43,730 bases of DNA from an uncultured Bacteroidota bacterium (GTDB taxonomy: Bacteria; Bacteroidota; Bacteroidia; Flavobacteriales; Flavobacteriaceae): the NCBI GenBank assembly GCA_902511755.1, contig CABXGL010000011.1, forward strand, positions 1 to 43,730, in the 5' to 3' direction. The notes under the pieces are model-generated. The model had not been told where the DNA came from and made no database searches. It saw only the letters and a list, made by a program, of their open reading frames with translations. Every line of letters begins with the position of its first letter. Position 1 is the first letter of the stretch. The position numbers were made by a program, and so were the translations under genes. This document shows positions 29,050-35,215 of this stretch, piece after piece.

Positions 29050-30123
29050 ATGTATTGGATATTAAGGAAATTATCTAATATGATTTTAACTCTATTTGGA
29101 GTTGTAACAATTATATTTTTTCTTTTTAATGTATTGCCTGGAGATCCTGCTCAAATGATGCTAGATCAAAATGAGAATTCAGAACAACTTGCTATAATCA
29201 AAAAAAAGTATGGTTTTGACAAACCAGTTTTTGTTCAATATTTATATTATATAAATGATTTATCCCCTGTATCTATTCATTACAAGAATTCAGAAAATAT
29301 CTCTTATTTAAGTGAAAATAAATATAACTATATCAACTTTTTAAATTTTAAAAAATTCAATTTAGTTTTTAAAACTCCTTACTTAAGAGAATCATATCAA
29401 AAAAATGGAGTTAGTGTTATTGAAATTATTAAAAATACTTTGCCAAACACAGCAATTTTGGCAATTTCATCTATCATGATTGCTATTGTTTTGGGAATGT
29501 TTTTGGGAATTTTTTCAGCTTTGAATAAAAATTCTTGGATTGATTATTTTATACAGTTATTAAGTACATTAGGAATGAGTGTTCCTTCCTTTTTTAGTGC
29601 AATTTTATTTGCTTGGTTATTTGGTTATGTTTTGAATGATCTTACAGGATTAAATATGACAGGAAGTTTATATGAATTAGATGATTATGGAGAAAATGTA
29701 ACAATTAATTTAAAGAACTTAATTCTTCCATCAATTGTTTTAGGTATTAGACCTGTAGCAGTAATTTCTCAAATGATGAGAAATTCACTTTTAAAAGTTT
29801 TGTCGGAAAATTACATTAGAACGGCTTATGCGAAAGGACTTTCAAAATTTAATATAATAAAAGATCATGCTATTAAAAACTCTCTTAACCCTGTAATCAC
29901 TGCATTATCAGGTTGGTTTGCTAGTATGTTAGCTGGGTCAGTTTTTGTTGAATATATTTTTGGATGGAATGGTTTAGGTAAAGAAATAGTAGACTCACTC
30001 AACTCTTTAGATGTTCCAGTATTAATAGGCTCTGTATTAACAATAGCTTTCATATTCATTTTGATTAATATCTTTGTAGACATAATTTATACTTGGCTAG
30101 ATCCTAAGGTTAAATTGGAATAA
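29050..30123 (+). CDS. DppB/OppB-type ABC transporter permease
   Basis: The 357-residue protein has the DppB pattern: the N-terminal helix ILRKLSNMILTLFGVVTIIFFLFNVLPGDPA, a soluble loop of about 100 residues, then five helices. Within these is the EAA-type loop region NYIRTAYAKGLSKFNIIKDHAIKNSLNPV. Such permeases import di- or oligopeptides or nickel together with a second permease and ATPases, none of which is here. It lies between the DUF1599 gene (7-nt gap) and tpiA (14-nt gap). An orphan permease next to tpiA is, as far as I know, a conserved layout in this class. Confidence 0.9.
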   Translation: MYWILRKLSNMILTLFGVVTIIFFLFNVLPGDPAQMMLDQNENSEQLAIIKKKYGFDKPVFVQYLYYINDLSPVSIHYKNSENISYLSENKYNYINFLNFKKFNLVFKTPYLRESYQKNGVSVIEIIKNTLPNTAILAISSIMIAIVLGMFLGIFSALNKNSWIDYFIQLLSTLGMSVPSFFSAILFAWLFGYVLNDLTGLNMTGSLYELDDYGENVTINLKNLILPSIVLGIRPVAVISQMMRNSLLKVLSENYIRTAYAKGLSKFNIIKDHAIKNSLNPVITALSGWFASMLAGSVFVEYIFGWNGLGKEIVDSLNSLDVPVLIGSVLTIAFIFILINIFVDIIYTWLDPKVKLE

Positions 30124-30137
30124 AAATTTTTAATGAA

Positions 30138-30896
30138 ATGAGAAAGAAAATAGTTGCTGGAAATTGGAAAATGAACAATGATTTTAATCAAGCAATATCA
30201 TTAGTTAATGAATTAAAAAGAATGGATACATTTAAAGATGTAAGTGTAATGATTTCTCCCGCTTTTCCATTTTTAAAAACAGCTTTAGATCTTCTTGAAA
30301 ATTCTAATATTGAAGTGATTTCTCAAAATGTTCATCAAAATCAAAAAGGAGCTTTTACCGGAGAAATTTCTGTTGAAATGTTAAAAAGCATTGGAGTTAA
30401 TAAAACTATAATAGGCCATTCAGAAAGAAGAGCCTATTTTAATGAAAATGATTCAGTGTTATTGGAAAAAGTTACGTTAGCTTTATCTAATAATTTAGAT
30501 GTTATTTTTTGTTTTGGAGAAGAATTATTAGATAGAAAATCCAATAACCACTTTCAAGTAGTTAAAAATCAACTTCAGAATACAGTTTTAAATCTTGATA
30601 AACACTTATGGAGTAAAATAGTGTTAGCATATGAACCTGTTTGGGCTATTGGAACTGGGGAGACTGCAACTCCGGAACAGGCTCAAGAAATGCATGAGTT
30701 TATTAGGAAATGTATTTTAGAATCATATGATAAAACTACTTCAGAAAATGTTTCAATTTTATATGGTGGAAGTGTAAAGCCTTCAAACGCTAATGAAATA
30801 TTTATAAAAAAAGATGTAGATGGAGGTTTAATTGGAGGAGCATCATTGGATGCTAAAGATTTTCATCTCATAATTAAAGCCAATAGCTCCCTTTAA
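30138..30896 (+). CDS. tpiA: Triosephosphate isomerase
   Basis: TpiA interconverts dihydroxyacetone phosphate and glyceraldehyde 3-phosphate. The 252 residues include the substrate-binding Asn9 and Lys11 (GNWKMN), electrophile His94 in IIGHSERR, catalytic base Glu166 in AYEPVWAIGTG, and the phosphate loop LYGGSV. The gene lies between the permease and clpS at short distances on the same strand. Confidence 0.97.
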   Translation: MRKKIVAGNWKMNNDFNQAISLVNELKRMDTFKDVSVMISPAFPFLKTALDLLENSNIEVISQNVHQNQKGAFTGEISVEMLKSIGVNKTIIGHSERRAYFNENDSVLLEKVTLALSNNLDVIFCFGEELLDRKSNNHFQVVKNQLQNTVLNLDKHLWSKIVLAYEPVWAIGTGETATPEQAQEMHEFIRKCILESYDKTTSENVSILYGGSVKPSNANEIFIKKDVDGGLIGGASLDAKDFHLIIKANSSL

Positions 30897-30918
30897 ATTT
30901 TTGTAAATTAGTGTTGTT

Positions 30919-31194
30919 ATGAGCACTAAAGAAAGAACATCAGAAGAGGAATTAACTTTAGTTGATTCTGTTCATGAAAATGAAATTATTCTATATAATG
31001 ATGATGTTAATACATTTCAGCATGTTATTAAAACTTTAATAGCAGTTTGTGAACATACACCTCAGCAAGCTGAACAATGTAGTTTAATAGTTCACTATAA
31101 AGGAAAATGTAGCGTTAAATCTGGTTCTCTTTCGGATCTTAAACCTAGATGTGCAAAACTTATTCAAGCAGGTTTAAGTGCAGAAATAGTTTAA
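30919..31194 (+). CDS. clpS: ATP-dependent Clp protease adaptor ClpS
   Basis: ClpS delivers N-degron substrates to the ClpAP protease. The 91-residue product has the core ILYNDDVNTFQHVI, with the Asn-Asp residues that hold the substrate's alpha-amino group. The ClpA-facing helix region with CEHTPQQAEQCSLIVHYKGKCSV follows. It comes 22 nt after tpiA. In many relatives prmA (ribosomal L11 methyltransferase) lies between the two, but it is absent here. Confidence 0.93.
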   Translation: MSTKERTSEEELTLVDSVHENEIILYNDDVNTFQHVIKTLIAVCEHTPQQAEQCSLIVHYKGKCSVKSGSLSDLKPRCAKLIQAGLSAEIV

Positions 31195-31199
31195 GTTAT

Positions 31200-31207
31200 T
31201 ATATTTG
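31200..31207 (+). promoter_or_regulatory. Candidate -7 box just before the glutathione peroxidase start
   Basis: TATATTTG ends 7 nt before the ATG at 31215. If used, transcription would begin at or within a few bases of the start codon, giving a leaderless mRNA. The box lies right after the clpS stop (31194). Confidence 0.45.
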
Positions 31208-31214
31208 CCGATCT

Positions 31215-31766
31215 ATGAAAAAAACAATTTTAATAATTACTCTATTTATAAGCCACTTGGCATTAACACAAAACTTTAAACAAATGAAGGAATCTATTTA
31301 TCAATTTGAATTAACGGATTTATATGGTGATAAATTTGACATGGCTAGTCTTAAAGGAAAGAAAATAATGGTTGTTAATACCGCTTCAAAATGTGGCTTA
31401 ACTTATCAATATGAAATTTTAGAGAAGCTTTATAAAGATTATAAATCAAATGATTTTATTATTGTTGGTTTTCCTTCAAACAATTTTTTATGGCAAGAAC
31501 CAGGCACAAATGAGGAGATAGCAGAGTTTTGTAAAGAGAATTATGGAGTTTCTTTCCCTATGATGGAAAAAATATCTGTCAGAGGATCTTCCATGCACCC
31601 ATTATATCAATTTTTAACCAATAAAAATAAAAATGGTTATAAAGATTCTTCTGTTAAATGGAATTTTCAGAAATATTTAATTAATAGAGAAGGTTTTTTA
31701 GAAAAAATAGTTTCTCCTAGAGTAAAACCAGATGATCCATCTGTTTTGGAGTGGATAAAAAGTTAA
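31215..31766 (+). CDS. Glutathione peroxidase-family thiol peroxidase
   Basis: The start is the ATG at 31215, giving a 183-residue protein with an N-terminal signal-like helix (MKKTILIITLFISHLALTQ). An upstream in-frame ATG would read through the clpS end. The GPx core has catalytic Cys60 in NTASKCGLTYQYE, and Trp149-Asn150 in WNFQKYL. The position normally held by the tetrad Gln (FPCNQF) is Asn90 in FPSNNF. Cys106 in EFCKENYGVSFP is where the resolving Cys of thioredoxin-dependent family members sits, so it probably reduces peroxides with thioredoxin and not glutathione. The signal suggests a periplasmic or membrane-anchored location. Confidence 0.9.
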   Translation: MKKTILIITLFISHLALTQNFKQMKESIYQFELTDLYGDKFDMASLKGKKIMVVNTASKCGLTYQYEILEKLYKDYKSNDFIIVGFPSNNFLWQEPGTNEEIAEFCKENYGVSFPMMEKISVRGSSMHPLYQFLTNKNKNGYKDSSVKWNFQKYLINREGFLEKIVSPRVKPDDPSVLEWIKS

Positions 31767-31772
31767 TAATTT

Positions 31773-32918
31773 ATGGAAAAGAAAAAAGGATTAAATACTC
31801 GTTCTGTTCATGATGGTGAATTAATAGATGACTTATATGAAGGCGCTGTTTCGCCAATCTATTTAAGTACTGCTTATAATTATTCTGAAGGAGATGATGA
31901 TAAATATCCAAGGTACTTCAATACACCAAATCAATTAGCTCTTTCAAATAAAATAGCATCATTAGAAAACTGTGAAAAAGGATTAGTTTTTGGATCTGGA
32001 ATTGCAGCAATTTTTGCTTCAATGTTTAGTTTTCTCAAATCAGGTGATCATGTAGTTTTTCAATCTTCTTTATATGGTGGCACTATTAATATGGTAGTAA
32101 AAGAGTTTAAAAAATTTAATATTGAGTATTCTTTGGTTGAATCTTTGGAAATTAATGATTACCAAAAAGAAATAAAAAGCAATACTAAAATTATATACGT
32201 TGAAACTCCAAGCAATCCTCTTCTTCAAGTAATTGATTTAAAAGAGGTTTCGGTCTTGGCTAAAAAACATAAATTACTATCAATAATTGATAATACATTT
32301 GCAAGTCCAATTAATCAAAATCCTTCGGATTTTGGTATTGATATTGTGGTTCATAGTGCAACCAAATATCTTGGAGGTCATAGTGATATTTTAGCTGGTG
32401 CAATAGCTTCATCAAAAACTATTATTGATAAAATTGTTTCTTCATCCATAAATTATGGAGGTAATTTAAGTGAACATACAGTTTGGCTTCTAGAAAGAAG
32501 TATGAAAACTCTATGTATTAGAGTTAATGCCCAAAGTGAAAATGCTTTAAGAATTGCTAATTTTTTAGAAAAAAATAAAAATGTTTCTATAGTAAACTAT
32601 CCTGGATTACAAAGTCATCCTCAGTATGATCTTTCAAAAAAACAAATGAGAGGATTTGGAGGAATGCTGTCTTTTGCTTTAAAGGATGAAAAAAAAGTAA
32701 ATCAATTTACTAGGTTTCTAAAAATTATAAAGCCAGCAGGAAGTTTAGGTGGTGTTGAATCAACTATAACATCCCCAGCTTTAACCTCTCACGCAAAAAT
32801 TTCAAAGGAACAAAGAGAAAAATTTGGAATTTCAGAGGGTTTACTTAGATTTTCAGTTGGAATTGAAGATTATCAAGATTTAGAAGATGACTTAACTCAA
32901 GCTTTTAATAAAATATGA
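31773..32918 (+). CDS. Cys/Met-metabolism PLP-dependent enzyme (cystathionine gamma-synthase/methionine gamma-lyase family)
   Basis: The 381-residue protein is a fold-type I PLP enzyme. It has Asp173 in IIDNTFASP, the Schiff-base Lys198 in HSATKYLGGHSD, and GSLGGVESTITSPALTSH near the C-terminus. The family contains cystathionine gamma-synthase, cystathionine gamma- and beta-lyase, O-acetylhomoserine sulfhydrylase and methionine gamma-lyase, and sequence alone does not settle which. It overlaps bshB1 by 4 bp (ATGA), so the two are translationally coupled. That suggests a role in the cysteine/thiol pool. Confidence 0.9.
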   Translation: MEKKKGLNTRSVHDGELIDDLYEGAVSPIYLSTAYNYSEGDDDKYPRYFNTPNQLALSNKIASLENCEKGLVFGSGIAAIFASMFSFLKSGDHVVFQSSLYGGTINMVVKEFKKFNIEYSLVESLEINDYQKEIKSNTKIIYVETPSNPLLQVIDLKEVSVLAKKHKLLSIIDNTFASPINQNPSDFGIDIVVHSATKYLGGHSDILAGAIASSKTIIDKIVSSSINYGGNLSEHTVWLLERSMKTLCIRVNAQSENALRIANFLEKNKNVSIVNYPGLQSHPQYDLSKKQMRGFGGMLSFALKDEKKVNQFTRFLKIIKPAGSLGGVESTITSPALTSHAKISKEQREKFGISEGLLRFSVGIEDYQDLEDDLTQAFNKI

Positions 32919-33640
32919 AGGAAATGAAATTAGATATATTAGCTTTTGGCGCACACCCTGATGATGTTGAATTAGGATGTGGTGGAACGATTGCTAAGGA
33001 AATTGCTAATGGTAAAAAAGTTGGAATAGTTGATTTAACTAGGGGAGAGCTAGGAACAAGAGGGACACCTGAACTAAGAATCAAAGAAAGTGAAAATGCT
33101 TCTAAAACAATTGGGATAGAAATAAGAGAGAATTTAGGGTTCAAAGATGGTTTTTTTAAAAATGATGAACCTCACCAACTTGAAATAATTAAAATCATTA
33201 GAAAATTTAAGCCTAATATAGTTTTATGTAATGCAAAGGATGATAGACACATCGATCATCCTAAAGGAGCAGATCTTGTTGTAGACTCATGTTTTTTAAG
33301 TGGATTAAAAAAAGTTAAAACTGATTTGGAAGGGAAAAAACAAGATTCATGGAGACCCAATAATGTTTATCATTACATCCAGTGGAAGAATACTAGTCCT
33401 GATTTCTTAGTTGATATTAGTGGCTTTGAAGATGTTAAAATGAATGCAGTTAAATGTTACTCTTCTCAGTTTTATGATCCAAGTAGTAAAGAGCCTGAGA
33501 CTTTAATTAGCAAAAAGAATTTTTTAGATACTATTTATAATAGATCCTTAGATTTTGGAAGGTTGATAGGGGTAGATCATGCAGAAGGATTCACAACCAA
33601 TAAAGCAATTGGTGTGGATTCTATAAATGACCTAATATAG
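32915..33640 (+). CDS. bshB1: Bacillithiol biosynthesis deacetylase BshB1
   Basis: BshB1 removes the acetyl group from GlcNAc-malate so that cysteine can be added to form bacillithiol. The 241-residue protein has the zinc motif AHPDD (residues 13-17), LGCGGT, DLTRGELGTRGT, and DDRHIDHPKGADLV, and ends with the DFGRLIGVDHAEGF pattern typical of BshB1. It starts inside the preceding PLP-enzyme gene. A second ATG three codons in is equally possible. Confidence 0.93.
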   Translation: MKEMKLDILAFGAHPDDVELGCGGTIAKEIANGKKVGIVDLTRGELGTRGTPELRIKESENASKTIGIEIRENLGFKDGFFKNDEPHQLEIIKIIRKFKPNIVLCNAKDDRHIDHPKGADLVVDSCFLSGLKKVKTDLEGKKQDSWRPNNVYHYIQWKNTSPDFLVDISGFEDVKMNAVKCYSSQFYDPSSKEPETLISKKNFLDTIYNRSLDFGRLIGVDHAEGFTTNKAIGVDSINDLI

Positions 33641-33665
33641 ATTTTTACTTCTTGAAGAAAAAATA

Positions 33666-33673
33666 TAAATTTG
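33666..33673 (+). promoter_or_regulatory. Candidate -7 box of tRNA-His
   Basis: TAAATTTG fits TAnnTTTG and ends 14 nt before the tRNA. The nearest TTG upstream (33652-33654) is too close, so the -33 element is unclear. Confidence 0.45.
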
Positions 33674-33687
33674 CCAACTTAATAAAT

Positions 33688-33763
33688 GGTGGTTGTAGTT
33701 CAGTTGGTTAGAACGCCTGATTGTGGTTCAGGAGGTCGCCGGTTCGAGTCCGGTCTTCCACCC
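33688..33763 (+). tRNA. tRNA-His (anticodon GUG)
   Basis: The cloverleaf has D stem GTTC/GAAC, anticodon stem CCTGA/TCAGG with loop TTGTGGT (anticodon GTG), and T arm GCCGG-TTCGAGT-CCGGT. G-1 pairs with discriminator C73, as expected for tRNA-His. In the acceptor stem, pairs 5:68 and 6:67 are both U:U mismatches (5' half GTGGTTG, 3' half CTTCCAC), which is odd. CCA is not encoded. Confidence 0.93.
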
Positions 33764-33772
33764 AAAAGTAAG

Positions 33773-33797
33773 CCCTCGAGTAATCGGGGGTTTTTTT
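33773..33797 (+). terminator. Intrinsic terminator of tRNA-His
   Basis: CCCTCGA and TCGGGGG form a 7-bp stem with a GTAA loop, followed by seven T. Confidence 0.85.
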
Positions 33798-33840
33798 GTT
33801 TAGATATTTGACAAAGAACTTACTTAAAGTTACAAAATCT

Positions 33841-33860
33841 TGGCAACTATTTGGCAACTA
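33841..33860. repeat. Two phased TGGCAACTA repeats, possible integrase arm sites
   Basis: TGGCAACTA occurs at 33841-33849 and 33852-33860, an 11-bp period, about 80 bp after tRNA-His. GGCAAC also occurs twice at a 12-bp period at the right end of the ssrA island. A role as recombinase arm sites is inference. Confidence 0.45.
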
Positions 33861-33864
33861 CAAC

Positions 33865-33996
33865 TTCTCAATTAAATTTTTAGATAAAGCACGAAATCAA
33901 TCTATAGAAACCCAATCCAAATTAGAGGAGCAGTTGGTTTACTTAAAACAGTTAAAATCCTCTATACTTAGTAAAGCATTTAAAGGTGAGTTATGA
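33865..33996 (+). pseudogene. 3' remnant of a type I restriction specificity gene (hsdS)
   Basis: The reading frame ends with FLDKARNQSIETQSKLEEQ followed by LVYLKQLKSSILSKAFKGEL and a stop. This is the C-terminal coiled coil and closing motif of HsdS subunits of type I restriction-modification enzymes. Full HsdS proteins have about 400 residues; only about 43 remain. Upstream the frame opens at a TTG in the tRNA terminator and reads unrelated sequence, so the gene is truncated. No hsdM or hsdR is present. It is the trace of a defence locus once at tRNA-His. Confidence 0.75.
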
Positions 33997-34003
33997 GGGT
34001 TTT

Positions 34004-34034
34004 ATTTTAGGCATATCTTCTTCTTTTAATTCAG
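34004..34034. repeat. Shared short element, copy B
   Basis: Bases 34008-34034 are identical to 2261-2287. The element begins 8 nt after the hsdS remnant stop. On the minus strand it reads ELKEEDMPKIKPS and a stop. Confidence 0.65.
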
Positions 34035-34053
34035 CAATTCTTATATTTAGGTT

Positions 34054-34404
34054 GTGAAAAAACTACTTCTACTATTACTGTTTATTCCACTTGTTTCTTG
34101 TCAAAATGATGTGGATGAAGAAGTTATTAATAATCAATCTGATCCTTTTGTTTCAATCAAATATGCCTCTTTTCAATATAGCATAGGTGGATCTTATGGA
34201 AGTCAAGTTAACTTCACTCATAAAGATTATCAAAACAATAATTTTAATTATTGTGGCTGTATGGCCTGTAACACTAATTCATATATTGTTGAAGAACTCT
34301 ATTATGATAAAAGCACATCAACAATAAAATATAAAATCTTAGGGGAAGAATCATATACTTTAGCGGTTTATGGATCAAAATGGAGCTGCAAAAAATATGA
34401 ATAA
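34054..34404 (+). CDS. Small lipoprotein of unknown function
   Basis: The 116-residue product starts at a GTG: MKKLLLLLLFIPLVSCQND, with a clear lipobox LVSC (Cys16). The mature part contains the cluster YCGCMACNTNSY and a later SCKKYE, giving four further cysteines that could form disulfides or bind metal. I know no family for it. The start codon lies 5 nt after a TATATTT box (34042-34048), inside the tRNA-His accessory pocket, between two copies of the shared short element. Confidence 0.75.
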   Translation: MKKLLLLLLFIPLVSCQNDVDEEVINNQSDPFVSIKYASFQYSIGGSYGSQVNFTHKDYQNNNFNYCGCMACNTNSYIVEELYYDKSTSTIKYKILGEESYTLAVYGSKWSCKKYE

Positions 34405-34422
34405 AACTGCTAAGTAATAACT

Positions 34423-34457
34423 CCTAAACCATAGGCTTATCTACTTCTTTTAAAATT
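34423..34457. repeat. Shared short element, copy C
   Basis: CCTAAACCATAG (34423-34434) is shared with copy D. The stretch 34427-34453 matches copy A except for two substitutions in the TAGGC.TATCT.CTTCTTTTAA core. It begins 18 nt after the stop of the small lipoprotein gene. The minus strand reads LKEVDKPMV and a stop. Confidence 0.6.
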
Positions 34458-34473
34458 ATTGTAAATTGTACTT

Positions 34474-34905
34474 ATGAATAATATATTAGAACTTCATTCA
34501 TTATGGGCATTACCTACTTTATTGGTTAGTTTAATCACAATTCTTAAATTTTTGTATTCTTTTATCTTAAATGAGGAATTCAAAACAGTGGACTTTAGAA
34601 TAGCATTAATTACTTTGATTTTTAACCATATACAATTAGCAATAGGAATTATTCTATATTATACCTCACCAAAATTTGATTGGTGGAGCGAAGGGATGTC
34701 TTCCGTTATGTCTAACTCCGTTTACCGTCAACATTTAGTTGAACATCCAACAACTAATATTATAGGTGTTTTAATTATAACGGTGGGGTGGTCAATTCAT
34801 AAAAGAACAAATGAAGATTCAAAAAAGTTTTTAAGAATTGGGGTTTTTTATTTTATAGGCCTTGTGCTTATCTTAAGTAGGATTCCTTGGGAGAATTGGC
34901 TGTAA
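34474..34905 (+). CDS. Four-helix membrane protein, cytochrome b-like family
   Basis: The 143-residue product has four hydrophobic helices. His8 lies in LHSLW, a second His in IFNHIQLAIGIILYYTSP, and a further one in the EHPTTNI segment before helix 3. The end is SRIPWENWL. This pattern matches a family of small Bacteroidota membrane proteins often labelled 'cytochrome B', in which the conserved His could hold haem, but no function is established. The ATG lies 5 nt after TAAATTG (34462-34468), which may be a -7 box. Confidence 0.7.
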   Translation: MNNILELHSLWALPTLLVSLITILKFLYSFILNEEFKTVDFRIALITLIFNHIQLAIGIILYYTSPKFDWWSEGMSSVMSNSVYRQHLVEHPTTNIIGVLIITVGWSIHKRTNEDSKKFLRIGVFYFIGLVLILSRIPWENWL

Positions 34906-34909
34906 AAAA

Positions 34910-34935
34910 CCTAAACCATAGCCATCTTCAGATAG
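34910..34935. repeat. Shared short element, diverged copy D
   Basis: CCTAAACCATAG at 34910-34921 is identical to copy C. The rest (CCATCTTCAGATAG) is only loosely related. It begins 4 nt after the stop of the membrane-protein gene. Confidence 0.4.
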
Positions 34936-34969
34936 TTTAAGGAAAAACTAAATGTTGTAAATTGGGGGT

Positions 34970-35029
34970 ATGAAAAAAATCATTTTTTTTGTTTTGCTTG
35001 GGGCCCTTGCTTACCGATCTCTTGTTTAG
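34970..35029 (+). pseudogene. 19-codon fragment resembling a signal peptide
   Basis: ATG at 34970 opens MKKIIFFVLLGALAYRSLV and then a TAG. It looks like a secretion signal cut short by a stop or frameshift. It is preceded by TAAATTG with 5 nt to the ATG, as for its neighbours. It could also be a genuine leader peptide. Confidence 0.35.
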
Positions 35030-35049
35030 ATAATTGTTATATTAGTGTT

Positions 35050-35199
35050 ATGAAGAAACCTTTTGTTTTTATTATTGGGTGTTTAATTGGGTTTATCTTT
35101 GCTGTTCTAGTAAAATCATATTTTGGAAACGAATGGGATGCAGATATGATATTCCCAACACTCTTATTTGGAGCATGTGCAATTTCATTGATAAAATAA
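35050..35199 (+). CDS. 49-residue membrane microprotein
   Basis: The frame reads MKKPFVFIIGCLIGFIFAVL, a short polar loop with NEWDADM, a second hydrophobic stretch (IFPTLLFGACAISLI) and Lys, then TAA. Two helices flank a short acidic loop. TATATTA lies 5 nt before the ATG, like the other small ORFs in this pocket. No family is known to me. Length and hydrophobic pattern are the only support. Confidence 0.45.
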   Translation: MKKPFVFIIGCLIGFIFAVLVKSYFGNEWDADMIFPTLLFGACAISLIK

Positions 35200-35215
35200 T
35201 TCTAACGGATTTCTT

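Noticed and set aside
33796-33864. N-terminal part of the ORF over the hsdS remnant
   Set aside because: It opens at a TTG in the tRNA-His terminator T tract and reads through the GGCAAC repeats, so it is not genuine protein sequence.
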